This document shows positions 21,200 to 29,980 of a stretch of 64,000 nucleotides of DNA, in pieces. Source of the stretch: Symbiodinium sp. CCMP2592 (Eukaryota; Sar; Dinophyceae; Suessiales; Symbiodiniaceae); the NCBI GenBank assembly GCA_905221615.1, contig CAJNDT010005995.1, positions 310,001-374,000 of the forward strand, written 5' to 3'. The notes beneath the pieces were generated by a model. It saw only the letters and a list, made by a program, of their open reading frames with translations, ran no database searches and was not told the DNA's origin. Made by a program: the position numbers and the translations under genes. Each line of letters begins with the position of its first letter. The stretch's first letter is position 1.

Positions 21200-22180
21200 T
21201 GAGAATCGGTGAGAAACAACTCGCTGGCCATGCGTTCCGACGGCCGTTCTCGCGAAGCGTCTCACTCAAACTGCAACTGGTGATCCCAAAATTGAGTTGC
21301 CCAACGTCTTAAAGCCTTCTCGGAGCCCTCCGACACCCCATAAGTGATGATTGGTCACCACTCGGCATGACAGAAGTTCAATATCAGAATCTGTCATCTG
21401 CCCGAAGAGACGGAATAGACGGACCAGAAGGATCGCGGAGTCTTGCGGAGGGCGGGGAGAGTGCACACTTCCTGAGCAAACTCTGATGACATGCCGTTTG
21501 CATTAGAGCAGCGGGTCAGCATCTGCATTGTTTTCAGAAGTGAGTCAGGTCAGTGGTCGGCGAGACCTGGCCGTCGAGGCCGCTTGGCCATCCCTAGCTG
21601 CACAAGCGATCCTTGGGCTGTGAGGGGTGTCCTGGGTCGTCTTCGAGCTGCTTTCGAGCTGAAGGCCACCATTGCTACACATTTCTGCTGCCAGGTTGAA
21701 GTCTCTTGATGTCTGTGCCAGGGCTGAGTGGCTAGGGTCGCCTGTTAACCAAATCAGCTTGCTCAAAGTGGCTCCAAACGCCGGCGACGAAGACGGTCAA
21801 TGTAGGACAGTGCCCTTAGAGGTTTAGTCAGGTTTGGTTTTGTGCAGATCTCCGTGTGAAGCTTCTCGGGTTTGCAGCACCACATTTCATTGGCAACTTC
21901 TGTCTTAAATCGCAGCATTCTGACCAGATCAGACCAAGCCAAGCCTGAGGCTTGACCAACATACAGAGACACACGGACATAGAGATAGCGACGTAGAGAC
22001 ACACCAACACAGACACGGAGGCACAGAGACCAAGAGACACAGAGACAGATAGAGGTGTTGCTTGTCGTCCTGCAACCGCTACCCAAAACGAGGTCATGAA
22101 TCCCATATTGTGTGTATCGTTTCTGAAGCAAATGTCTGTGGGTGACACGGTGCTGGATCAGGGTTGCGGTGTGGTGTGTG
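21200..22180. other. Intergenic; no gene recognised
   Basis: No exon-like sequence seen. The stretch 21970-22060 is rich in GAGACACA words (imperfect dinucleotide/tetranucleotide repeat), and 22170-22192 is a TG run that marks the left edge of the next mobile element. Confidence 0.5.
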
Positions 22181-22515
22181 TGTGTGTGTGTGTAAGCCTC
22201 GATTCTAAGCTAGAGGTGTCTGGACAGTCGTGCAATTTCAATATGCAGGGGGCCCGGAGAGCCCGAGTGAGGTCCGGGCCAACGAAGACCCTCACTCGGT
22301 GCTCGTGTAAACGTACCTGCCATCGAGATGGCCACCAGGCTAAGCCACAAACCTGGCATGTCGAAAGCTGTTTGAGACAGTTCATGTACGGTTGCTGCAA
22401 TCTGATCAGGCAGGTCTTACTCAGGCTTTAGATGATCATCGACTACACCAACAGATTATCATTATTATTACATTTTGGCGATTCTGTCCTGATGGACTCC
22501 CAAACTCCGTGTGTG
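22181..22515. repeat. Left terminal direct repeat
   Basis: Starts and ends in TG-rich words. Identical to the right copy at 29981-30318 except for T versus G in the word CTTACTCAGG/CTTACGCAGG and one missing ATT unit. Contains no recognisable hammerhead ribozyme core on either strand. Confidence 0.95.
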
Positions 22516-22863
22516 GCCTTGTTGCCAACGGCAACAACCGCTCCTGCGGACTGCCAGGGTACGTTGTGCGGCCCAAGATGGTAACACAACAGGCCGTACT
22601 CCTTCGGGACAGGTCAATGGTGCAACGGCACTATAAAGAGTGGCCCTTTCTTGTCAGGTGATGGGTCTAAGTGCTCCTAGTGAGCAAACGGAACAATGGT
22701 GCCCCGATTGGTCAGGTGATGGGCTTGTGTGACCTAAACGGTCTCTGAGTGGCTCTAGTAGCCTTGAGTGAACCAAGAAGCAACAGTTACCGAAGATGAG
22801 TGGTTATGGCAGCATCTCGGCTTCATTTCACTTGTTTCGTGTGTTTGCAGCCCTTTTTGCACC

Positions 22864-24339
22864 ATGAACATGGATTCCTTGCCTGATGCAGATGTTACCG
22901 GGATTGATATCTCGGAGGGTGAAGGACCCTCGCCATCGGAGATTCCGATGCCCAATTTTGGGTTTCAGGGAATCGAGATTGACAATGTTCTGCCGGATCG
23001 ACTCTCTACAGGACAGGACATTCCGATGGGAGATTCTTCTTCTGAGTCTCGAGATGATACTTCAGAAGTGGTCTCGGACAGTGATCGATCGATTGCACCC
23101 CCACAGCAGACACCTCAACTCACCTCGCGAGGAGTTGCCCGTGCAAAGAATGCTGCTAAAGTTCCTAAGGGATCAGTGGGACAAGTTTTGCAACAGAGGA
23201 GGGAACAGATGCTGGGAGCACTTGAAGTGTGTAAACCTTCAGAAGACAGCATTTTGTCGGCTGCCGAGTCTTCTGCTTCTGACAGGGAGATACAGGTTCA
23301 ACAGGACCTGGCGGATCGTGCTGTTGAGATGGCGACTTTGCGCAGTCCTTCTGCAGGAAGAGAAGTCAAGGACAAAAAGTCAGCAGCACCATCGACGGCA
23401 GCACCACCACCCCCTCCTCCACCACCTCCACCTCCACCGGTGATTCCTACAGGAAATGCAAGTGCTGTTGAGTGTACACCGATGCAACCTCCGCAGTATG
23501 CAGGTGATCCCTTGCTTACAACTAGTGGTCAGGACGTGCATTCTGAACTGGTATTGTCGAGGACAGTGGGAGGAGCAGTCAGTGTCAAGCTTAAGAGCTG
23601 GCAAGGTCGCCTCATCATGCAAGGAGCGCCTGAGGACCAGATTGAGCGCAACATGAAGATCGTAGCAGATCTTTGCAATGAATCAGGGATTCAGCTTCTG
23701 CCTCTCTTTGAACTTCGGTGCTTTGCAACGCTGATGTGTCGATACACCGGAGATACATCTCGCATGTTCTGTCGAGTGAAGTGTCATGAGTCCAAGGCAC
23801 ATGTTTACTGGAGTTTTGATCTGAACGAACGTTTTGTTCCACATGATGATTCTTCTGCAGAAGAACGAACTCTATATTATTTTGCTCATGGCTCGGACAT
23901 GGCAGGTGTGCAAGGGATAATGCAATCCCGGTTTTTGGCACCAGCCACAATGGCGGACGGCCCGGAGGCTGTAGGCCATTATTCGCAGGCAACACCGTGG
24001 AGCGATGACATGTCGTTTGTGCAGATTCTTGATAGGGTCGCGAATACTGCAAAATGGGCCTGTCCCATTATTACACATGGGTATGCGAGTGTTCCGGGCC
24101 AGCATTTCGTTCTGAAGTCGGGCGGCGGAGAGGACGCCCAGCAACAGTGCCTCATACATGGGGTCGTTCACTTCAAACGAGACCATAAATATGTGATCCA
24201 CAGCGGAAGGACCACGGTGGCAGGTTTCACAGTGGCAGTAGCCAAACAGTTCACTCCTTTGAGAGATGCTTTCGGTCGCCCGCTTTTTCGGGTTCCTCTG
24301 ACACATGCTCAGCAGATCCAGCGTGGTGCAGGCAACTGA
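22864..24339 (+). CDS. Element ORF A: Pro-rich N-terminus, possible ADP-ribosyltransferase-like C-terminus
   Basis: The frame is open from 22768, but the ATG at 22864 (CACCATGA context, just after a TTGCAG acceptor) is the likely start, giving 491 residues. Residues 1-170 are Ser/Asp/Glu-rich and disordered; a run of twelve prolines follows near residue 185. From about residue 220 the protein looks folded: G-A-V-S-V-K-L-K-S-W-Q-G, then L-Y-Y-F-A-H-G-S-D-M-A-G-V-Q-G-I-M near residue 340-356, and H-S-G-R-T-T-V-A-G-F near the end. The H-G followed by an I/L-rich helix recalls the NAD-binding H-G of ADP-ribosyltransferases; this is a weak, motif-level guess. It is the first ORF inside the left repeat. 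Confidence 0.7.
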   Translation: MNMDSLPDADVTGIDISEGEGPSPSEIPMPNFGFQGIEIDNVLPDRLSTGQDIPMGDSSSESRDDTSEVVSDSDRSIAPPQQTPQLTSRGVARAKNAAKVPKGSVGQVLQQRREQMLGALEVCKPSEDSILSAAESSASDREIQVQQDLADRAVEMATLRSPSAGREVKDKKSAAPSTAAPPPPPPPPPPPPVIPTGNASAVECTPMQPPQYAGDPLLTTSGQDVHSELVLSRTVGGAVSVKLKSWQGRLIMQGAPEDQIERNMKIVADLCNESGIQLLPLFELRCFATLMCRYTGDTSRMFCRVKCHESKAHVYWSFDLNERFVPHDDSSAEERTLYYFAHGSDMAGVQGIMQSRFLAPATMADGPEAVGHYSQATPWSDDMSFVQILDRVANTAKWACPIITHGYASVPGQHFVLKSGGGEDAQQQCLIHGVVHFKRDHKYVIHSGRTTVAGFTVAVAKQFTPLRDAFGRPLFRVPLTHAQQIQRGAGN

Positions 24340-24430
24340 CGTCGTCTCGCAGAGGACCAAGAAAATAAACCAGGACCTGCAGTAGTGGCATGCTTCGTTT
24401 GCAGGATGCAGGACCGCTTGCAGTCAGTTC

Positions 24431-24712
24431 ATGTCAACATGTGTCTTTGCACAGCTTTTGATCTTTCAAGTTTGCTGCCAGAGTACTTCAGCCATGTCAT
24501 ATCGTCGCCGTGATTCACGATCTCGAAGCCCACCCCGCTCGCACCGCAGACGTCCTGAATTCTCTTCTTCGGGTCGCACTACTCGGCATAGATCTCGCAC
24601 TCGCTCTCCCAGAGTTGAACCACGAAGTGCAAACCTCCCGGGTCGTGGCGGTCAACATCGCAGGAGTGGGACTCGAATAAGGTGTATGGTTTGTCGTTGC
24701 CGAGACGAGTGA
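24431..24712 (+). CDS. Element ORF B: RS-domain (SR-protein-like) peptide
   Basis: Possible ATGs at 24431 and 24494. From 24494 the product is dominated by Arg-Ser and Arg-Arg pairs (S-Y-R-R-R-D-S-R-S-R-S-P-P-R-S) for about 60 residues. RS domains in host proteins bind splicing factors and RNA and are phosphorylated by SR kinases. The frame closes at 24710, but a GTGTATG...TTGCAG stretch at 24682-24748 could be an intron joining the RS part to the next ORF. The phases only match if the donor is one base earlier (GG), so the join is unproven. Confidence 0.55.
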   Translation: MSTCVFAQLLIFQVCCQSTSAMSYRRRDSRSRSPPRSHRRRPEFSSSGRTTRHRSRTRSPRVEPRSANLPGRGGQHRRSGTRIRCMVCRCRDE

Positions 24713-24750
24713 CTTCCAATCGACTTACTCGAGAAAACGGCATTGCAGGT

Positions 24751-25668
24751 ATGGAGATCTTTGAAGTGCCTTTGCATCGAGTGGTTTCGGGGGGTACTTC
24801 TAATTGGGCTTTGCGGCAGATTGCTCATGGTCGTACTGTGCACTGGGAGAATTTTCGGTCGAAACAAGAGGGTGTGTTTGCTGGGGTGCTCATGCGGGCA
24901 CTTCGATCGGAGCAAGCAGAGCAGGAGGTCACCGATTTTGTTACCATTCTGAATGCTACTCAGAAGAAGTTGTTTCCAGATTCGGAGCTTCATGATTGGC
25001 CAGCTCGCTTCAAGACCATCCAGAAGCTAGCCGAGGACCTGGTGAAGGACTTTCGTAAGCATGCACCAGTCCAGACCAATCAGACTTTGTTGCAGCGACT
25101 TCATGCTCTTGAGACTGAGAATGCACGTTTGAAGGGTAAGCAGTCTCGTTCCTCCCAGCCAGCTCTTCCTCGTCGCAGAGGAACACCTGCCTCCAAATCT
25201 AAGCGGACAGCACCGGAGAGCCCCAACCCCGATTTCGAAGACGAGGACCTTGAAGCCGTTGGTGATGGTGAAGCAACCACCAAGTTCAGATCGCCTGCCG
25301 AAGATCCCTTTGAAGAGGGAGAAACGGACAAGGACCAAGGCCCAATCGATGCTCGGGATACATACTCGCAGTATCTTCCGAATCGCGAGAGCACTCTTTA
25401 TCTAGAGAACTGCAGCTTGGAAGGCCATAACATCAAGAGTGTCAACAACTGGCTAGCATCTACTGCTCTCGGGAAGGGCAAGAACAAAGTGATTGACACT
25501 GCAGTTTCCGAGTTCATTGCTGCTTGTGCAAAACTTGATGATGGTAGCAGGAAGCCAGTTGACAAAATCGCAGTGGAATGGGGTCTCTCAGTTTCTTTAG
25601 CTTCTAAGCTGAATGAGAAGTGCCTCACTCGCTTGATCGCGGGAGCTCACGTGCTGGCTAACCAGTGA
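24751..25668 (+). CDS. Element ORF C: coiled-coil and acidic protein, unrecognised
   Basis: Start chosen at the ATG at 24751 just after a TTGCAG acceptor; the frame is open from 24682. About 305 residues. Residues 1-110 are helical with L-L-Q-R-L-H-A-L-E-T-E-N-A-R-L-K-G forming a leucine-zipper-like coil; the middle (about 130-215) is basic then strongly acidic and disordered; the C-terminal 90 residues look folded (N-W-L-A-S-T-A-L-G, D-K-I-A-V-E-W-G-L-S). A role as an RNA-binding or Gag-like structural protein is possible from position only. Confidence 0.65.
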   Translation: MEIFEVPLHRVVSGGTSNWALRQIAHGRTVHWENFRSKQEGVFAGVLMRALRSEQAEQEVTDFVTILNATQKKLFPDSELHDWPARFKTIQKLAEDLVKDFRKHAPVQTNQTLLQRLHALETENARLKGKQSRSSQPALPRRRGTPASKSKRTAPESPNPDFEDEDLEAVGDGEATTKFRSPAEDPFEEGETDKDQGPIDARDTYSQYLPNRESTLYLENCSLEGHNIKSVNNWLASTALGKGKNKVIDTAVSEFIAACAKLDDGSRKPVDKIAVEWGLSVSLASKLNEKCLTRLIAGAHVLANQ

Positions 25669-25789
25669 CTATGACTATGTGCGACTTCGAGCGCGACAAG
25701 GACCAAGCGACAGCGATTTGTTGTCACTTTTCTCCGATGGTTTTCATTGATTCTCCCAATCATCTACTTCGTCTTGCCCCACAGGATGG

Positions 25790-26341
25790 TTGACAGATTC
25801 ATGTGGGTTCGTTCCCACATTTTTTCCGTGTGCTCTATTTTCGAACGCTTTACCTCGGTTTTCTACAGGCATTTTCGCTCGCATTCGTGATCTTCTGATG
25901 CAGTTCCGTGTACCCCAACATTATCCATGGACCTGGCATCAAACTTCACACATGGTGTATCTTCGTGTGTCGGTGAACCGACCAGCCACCACGGCTCTAC
26001 TGTATGTTGGAGCAACCAGGACAACCGTCTCGGGACGAGAAGCCTCAAGACGACGGAAGTTCATTCAGTTGGCCAGGAAAAGATTATCCCATTTCAAACC
26101 CGCACTCAAAGTGTTTCATCGTAAACGTGATTTCTATCAAGGTATCGTTTCGGCCCTGCGCCAGGACTCTGACCCTTTGTCTTTGCTTGCAACGGAAGCT
26201 GCCTTGATTCGGACCATCAAACCAGCTTTGAATTATCCATGGGTTCAGGACCTTCTGAAGTCACTGCGTATCAAGCAGAACAGATTTCGCCTGCCTCAGG
26301 CCAGAACAGGACATCGGTTTACCAGAAGTGTCAGGCTCTGA
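25790..26341 (+). CDS. GIY-YIG endonuclease domain of the element
   Basis: Cuts target DNA to prime reverse transcription in Penelope-like elements. The domain shows M-V-Y-L as the first strand (in place of G-I-Y), A-L-L-Y-V-G-A-T as the Y-I-G strand (25994-26017), the conserved Arg in G-R-E-A-S-R-R-R-K, the catalytic Glu in A-T-E-A-A-L-I-R (Glu codon 26195-26197), and the late Asn in P-A-L-N-Y-P. A TTTCTACAG acceptor at about 25868 may mark the true exon start. The frame overlaps the next ORF by 100 bases and precedes RT, so the order is endonuclease first. Confidence 0.75.
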   Translation: MTDSCGFVPTFFPCALFSNALPRFSTGIFARIRDLLMQFRVPQHYPWTWHQTSHMVYLRVSVNRPATTALLYVGATRTTVSGREASRRRKFIQLARKRLSHFKPALKVFHRKRDFYQGIVSALRQDSDPLSLLATEAALIRTIKPALNYPWVQDLLKSLRIKQNRFRLPQARTGHRFTRSVRL

Positions 26342-27150
26342 TTCGACGTCGTCATGGAGTTTATCATCAGCATTTTTTGAGCAACAAACAAGTGTTTCTC
26401 TCTCTCTATCGCTTGGGAAGTGACAGCTTGGAGAAGTTCCTGGAATCCAGGCGACTTCGTTCTCATTGCACACCTCTGCAGGAGCTGTATCTTCGATGCA
26501 GGTTAGTCAACATGATCGACGAGCCGTTCAAAACCCGAGCTGTGCAGCAACTGCGGTTGATCGTGGAATTTAGGAAAGGACATATGCCACCCACCAATGT
26601 GCCCCTTCGTCTTCCACCTCTTGCGCATGATCTTGATCAGGAAGTATGCAGGATGCTTCGTGAGATTGTACAACAAGAGCGAATAAATTTCCCGCCTTTT
26701 CACTTACCGTCATGCAAGATGATTGAGATCAAATCTCGTCCATGGTCCAAGACTGTGTTCAATTATCGATCTTTTCTTCGATCCTGGCAACCAGGGAAAC
26801 CGGAGCCCTGCAGGTGCACGAGATACACGAGCTCATCGGGGACAGGACATCTGTTTGCTCATGTACGAGTGATTCTTCCGGACTCCCCGTTGACTCTCTT
26901 GAATCTCAATGACACATGTTACTTGCCTACAGCACAATGGAAGAGAATTGCGAACAGGGAGGTGTACCGCTGGTGCAAAAGGTGGAGACTACCTCCTCGT
27001 GTTCATTCAGGACTGCGGCAGTGGGTTGAGTGTCAATGTCAACTACATGAACAGACTGTATGTCATGACAAGTCTTCAGTCCATACAATGCCATACAACA
27101 GTTCGTCGAGATCTTCGACACATGCAAGGACTCGTTTTCACTCCAGCTGA
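26239..27150 (+). CDS. Penelope-like polyprotein: linker between endonuclease and RT
   Basis: Continues in frame 1 from the endonuclease (frame 2) and overlaps the RT ORF (frame 2). Probable coding part is about 26300-27060. It contains helical sequence (F-L-S-L-Y-R-L-G-S-D-S-L-E-K-F-L) and a C-R-C motif followed by G-T-G-H-L-F-A-H-V-R, the type of Cys/His pair found between domains of Penelope-like proteins. Frame changes at both ends need either small introns, frameshifting, or mutations. Confidence 0.6.
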   Translation: MGSGPSEVTAYQAEQISPASGQNRTSVYQKCQALIRRRHGVYHQHFLSNKQVFLSLYRLGSDSLEKFLESRRLRSHCTPLQELYLRCRLVNMIDEPFKTRAVQQLRLIVEFRKGHMPPTNVPLRLPPLAHDLDQEVCRMLREIVQQERINFPPFHLPSCKMIEIKSRPWSKTVFNYRSFLRSWQPGKPEPCRCTRYTSSSGTGHLFAHVRVILPDSPLTLLNLNDTCYLPTAQWKRIANREVYRWCKRWRLPPRVHSGLRQWVECQCQLHEQTVCHDKSSVHTMPYNSSSRSSTHARTRFHSS

Positions 27151-28350
27151 TCATTTTCCATACTCCCTGCATGTTGCTTGTCCTTTTGCTTTTCATTCGT
27201 TATTGGACACTACTTTTCTGGGTGAGTCAGTTTTTCAGAGATGCAGTGTGGGGTGTTCGTCCATTCTGTCGAACCTGAAGATGAGATTTCAATCCACTTC
27301 ACGGTGGTCACAAAGGTACGGATGGGGATGTCGATGGACAGCATCTCTTCCTGTAGCAAGAATTTTGCCCAAACCCAACAAGGACTTTCGGAAAGCACGT
27401 CCGATTATTGCATGTGATCACTGTTGGCATTCCCGCCTGACGACTTTCTTGGCCAAGGCGATTTTTCAGATCATGTTGGTGGCTTTTCCAGCAGGATCCA
27501 CCTTTAATGTGTTGTCGGTTCAGCAAGCAGTTCGCATGATGTGGCATTCTATGATGGGCTATTCTGCAGACGAACCCACCATCATGAAGCAACAGGACCT
27601 CATCGGCTTCTTCAATTCAGTACCACATGATCGCATTTTGCACTCTTTGCTCTTTGCTTTACAGCTACTTGCAGGTCATGGGCACAAACCATGGCAATCG
27701 CAATCCTTGCAGGTTTCTGTTCGCAGCAAGGATCCCAACTTTCGCATCTTTCGTGGACGCCGTAGGTTTGCTGCGAGGAATACCAAGACAATTTATCTGG
27801 AGGACCTACCTGATTTGGTCACGTTCTTGTTACGATCAAGCTTCTTTCAGTGCGGCTTTCATACGTTCAGGCAGATTCAAGGAGCCAGCATGGGATCGGC
27901 ACTTGCACCGGTACTGTGTACACTGGTTGCTTCGACCATTGAATTTCTGTGGCTTCGGAATTTTCGCGTCATTCTGAACAACATTGGTTTTCAGACAGCT
28001 GCTCGCTACGCAGACAATCGTGTCTTTCATGTTCATGCTGGCATTCAAAGAAACCCGTGGCTTCAGCTGCTGTTTCATCTTGAATTTTACGGGGTACCCA
28101 TTATCCTGGAGGACGTGCCGACTGAGAATTTCCTAGGAACTACATGTTCTGTTACACAAGGCACCATCACGGTGGTGCAACCGACCGATGCTTCGACCAT
28201 TCGCACATTGCGGTCAGTCGGTAGGAGGGAGCATGTTCTTTCTGGTTTCTCGGCCAGGGTTCGCACTATCATCAGACTTTCACGACCAATGCGTTTGATT
28301 CGGCCACAGGTGGAGGACTTAATTGAAATCTACCGGGCCCAAGGGAAGCA

Positions 28351-28408
<58 letters not shown>

Positions 28409-28444
28409 CAGATCGTTGAGAGTGCATATTCAACCGGTTTATAG
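26909..28444 (+). CDS. Penelope-like reverse transcriptase
   Basis: Synthesises the element's cDNA. Motifs in order: L-V-F-T-P-A-D-H (RT1-like, about 27130), A-R-I-L-P-K-P-N-K-D-F-R-K-A-R-P-I-I-A (RT2, about 27355-27410), Q-D-L-I-G-F-F-N-S-V-P (motif A, Asp codon 27596-27598), I-Q-G-A-S-M-G-S-A-L-A-P-V (motif B, about 27867-27915) and R-Y-A-D-N-R-V-F (motif C, 28004-28027). In motif C the first Asp is present (28013-28015) but the second catalytic Asp is Asn. Coding before about 27060 is doubtful. The end of the frame runs into a TC microsatellite, and a different frame (to 28643) may supply the true C-terminus. Confidence 0.82.
28351..28404. repeat. (TC)n microsatellite
   Basis: About 54 bases of TC dinucleotide immediately followed by TTGTGCAG. 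It is translated as a Ser-Leu run in the RT frame. The arrangement looks like an expanded polypyrimidine tract ahead of a 3' splice site. Confidence 0.95.
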
Positions 28445-28643
28445 GATCAAAGAATTGACAGGACGTCGCCCTCAATTGCAGTGCTTTCAATTGCATCAAA
28501 ACGGGAGACACTTCTCTTTTCTGGAGCCTATCACGGCATTGGCCACCTTGGATGTAGTGCAATTTGTGAGGACCGCCCCAGACTACAGGGATTCCGAGGA
28601 TGTACAGAACCACCCGACCCGGTGGAACCCACAGGTATGGTAA
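28412..28643 (+). CDS. Possible C-terminal exon of the RT polyprotein
   Basis: After the TC tract and CAG, the frame ending at 28643 reads R-V-H-I-Q-P-V-Y-R-I-K-E-L-T-G-R-R-P and F-L-E-P-I-T-A-L-A-T-L-D-V-V-Q-F, a protein-like sequence of about 75 residues. It is out of frame with the RT by one base. It may be joined by splicing; no donor with matching phase was found. Confidence 0.4.
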
Positions 28644-28776
28644 CGAGATTCACTCTTTCGTGACAAAAAGGACAGGACTTGCAGCCGGCTTTGATTTGGT
28701 CTGCATTCACATTCTTTTGTGTGTTCTGAGTTTTGCTCATAAGGGGTAGTTGGTCCTTTCCTTTGCTGAGTGTATC

Positions 28777-29433
28777 ATGTCGGACTGGGAAGTTGATTCG
28801 ATGGACTTTGATTCGGCACTCTTCGACCATGAGGACTCTCGTTTGGCCGATCATGACTCAGTAGTTCGCGACCACGAGGAACCCCATTCGGATGTTGAGG
28901 GCAGTTCTGTCAGCTTCCATTTCCCGGAGCTCTACAACGAGGACTCTCAGTCTGAAGTTGTGTGCAGCTCTGTCAGCTTCGATGTCAGCGATGTCAGCCT
29001 CGGTATCAGCGAGCAACACTCGGCTTCGACACACACCTTCGACAACCTCGCAACCAGCACTGTTCATCCCAGTACTGAGAGGGCCACTGAGTCGAAAGGT
29101 GGCTCTGAACAGGTTTCGTACAATCCTTCAACGAACCTTTCATCAGGACAACTTTCTGTAGAGAAGCCGCCTAAAAGACGACTTAGGATGATGGATGAGG
29201 ACAAGGACGGTGTCCGCATCAAGATCTTGCCCTCTCCCAAAAAACAGTTTAGGGAGAGAATGGAGGCCACTCGACTACTCGGTGATGATTTCTACATTCC
29301 GAATCGAGCGCAGTTGATCTTAAACTTCTTGAAGAAACAGGGTACTCGATTGACTAAAGAGAAGCCAGGACCGACCATCAAATTTTCAAGTACATTAGAA
29401 CTTGTTCAACATGTACTCAAGCGTCAGTCATGA
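28777..29433 (+). CDS. Element ORF D: acidic protein, unrecognised
   Basis: ATG at 28777 (M-S-D-W-E-V-D-S) chosen as the first in an open frame; 218 residues. Residues 1-90 are Asp/Glu/Ser-rich with an imperfect internal repeat built on E-D-S-x-S-E-V and S-S-V-S-F. The C-terminal half is basic and better structured (R-R-L-R-M-M-D-E-D-K-D-G-V-R-I-K-I-L-P, then R-A-Q-L-I-L-N-F-L-K-K-Q-G). Lies 330 bases after the RT. No family recognised. Confidence 0.6.
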   Translation: MSDWEVDSMDFDSALFDHEDSRLADHDSVVRDHEEPHSDVEGSSVSFHFPELYNEDSQSEVVCSSVSFDVSDVSLGISEQHSASTHTFDNLATSTVHPSTERATESKGGSEQVSYNPSTNLSSGQLSVEKPPKRRLRMMDEDKDGVRIKILPSPKKQFRERMEATRLLGDDFYIPNRAQLILNFLKKQGTRLTKEKPGPTIKFSSTLELVQHVLKRQS

Positions 29434-29475
29434 GTTCGGTGCATACACAGCAACAAAATACCTTGAGGACCGCGG

Positions 29476-29847
29476 ATGCATGTTTGGTTGCCTATTGCAG
29501 GAATTGAGACATTGATGAAGCCAGGACTCACTGTTGTTGTTCTTGACATGCAGCAGGTTCGAAGTTGTGTCTTCATAGGTCAGGTAGCCATGGACAGTCA
29601 AATGATGAGAGACACTCAGTGGCGCGTTGATCAAGCATCCACCGCTCAACTGCTTGAGCTGCTCTGGCAGATCTGGGACCGACTTACTCGCAGATTCCGG
29701 TTTCAGGATGGACCCATTCGCTGTCGACATCGGTGTCAACACTGCGAGAATCGGTGCTGCTTTCATAGTCACAACAATACTCAGGAGCAGCGACATGAGT
29801 GGTACGGACCACACTACTGTTTCTTGCATGATGAAGATGGATATTGA
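29476..29847 (+). CDS. Element ORF E: small protein with Cys/His cluster
   Basis: 123 residues from the ATG at 29476. The N-terminal part is amphipathic (T-A-Q-L-L-E-L-L-W-Q-I-W-D-R-L). The C-terminal 40 residues carry R-C-R-H-R-C-Q-H-C-E-N-R-C-C-F-H-S-H, then H-E-W and H-Y-C, enough ligands for one or two zinc ions. It ends about 130 bases before the right repeat. A nucleic-acid-binding role is a guess from the metal-ligand pattern. Confidence 0.5.
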   Translation: MHVWLPIAGIETLMKPGLTVVVLDMQQVRSCVFIGQVAMDSQMMRDTQWRVDQASTAQLLELLWQIWDRLTRRFRFQDGPIRCRHRCQHCENRCCFHSHNNTQEQRHEWYGPHYCFLHDEDGY

Positions 29848-29980
29848 CATTTGTGAGGAGTAGTTTCCGACAGGACGACCTGTTGCGAGTTTTTGAAAAG
29901 AGACACTGATTGATGCGATTGGACACAGGACTCAGGACGGGGAGTTGTTACTGCGCTGTTTTCTCCCCTCATTGAGGGGT

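Noticed and set aside
22141..22515. Hammerhead ribozyme in the terminal repeat
   Set aside because: CCTGATGGAC near the right end of the repeat lacks the CUGANGA and GAAA core; nothing better on the other strand.
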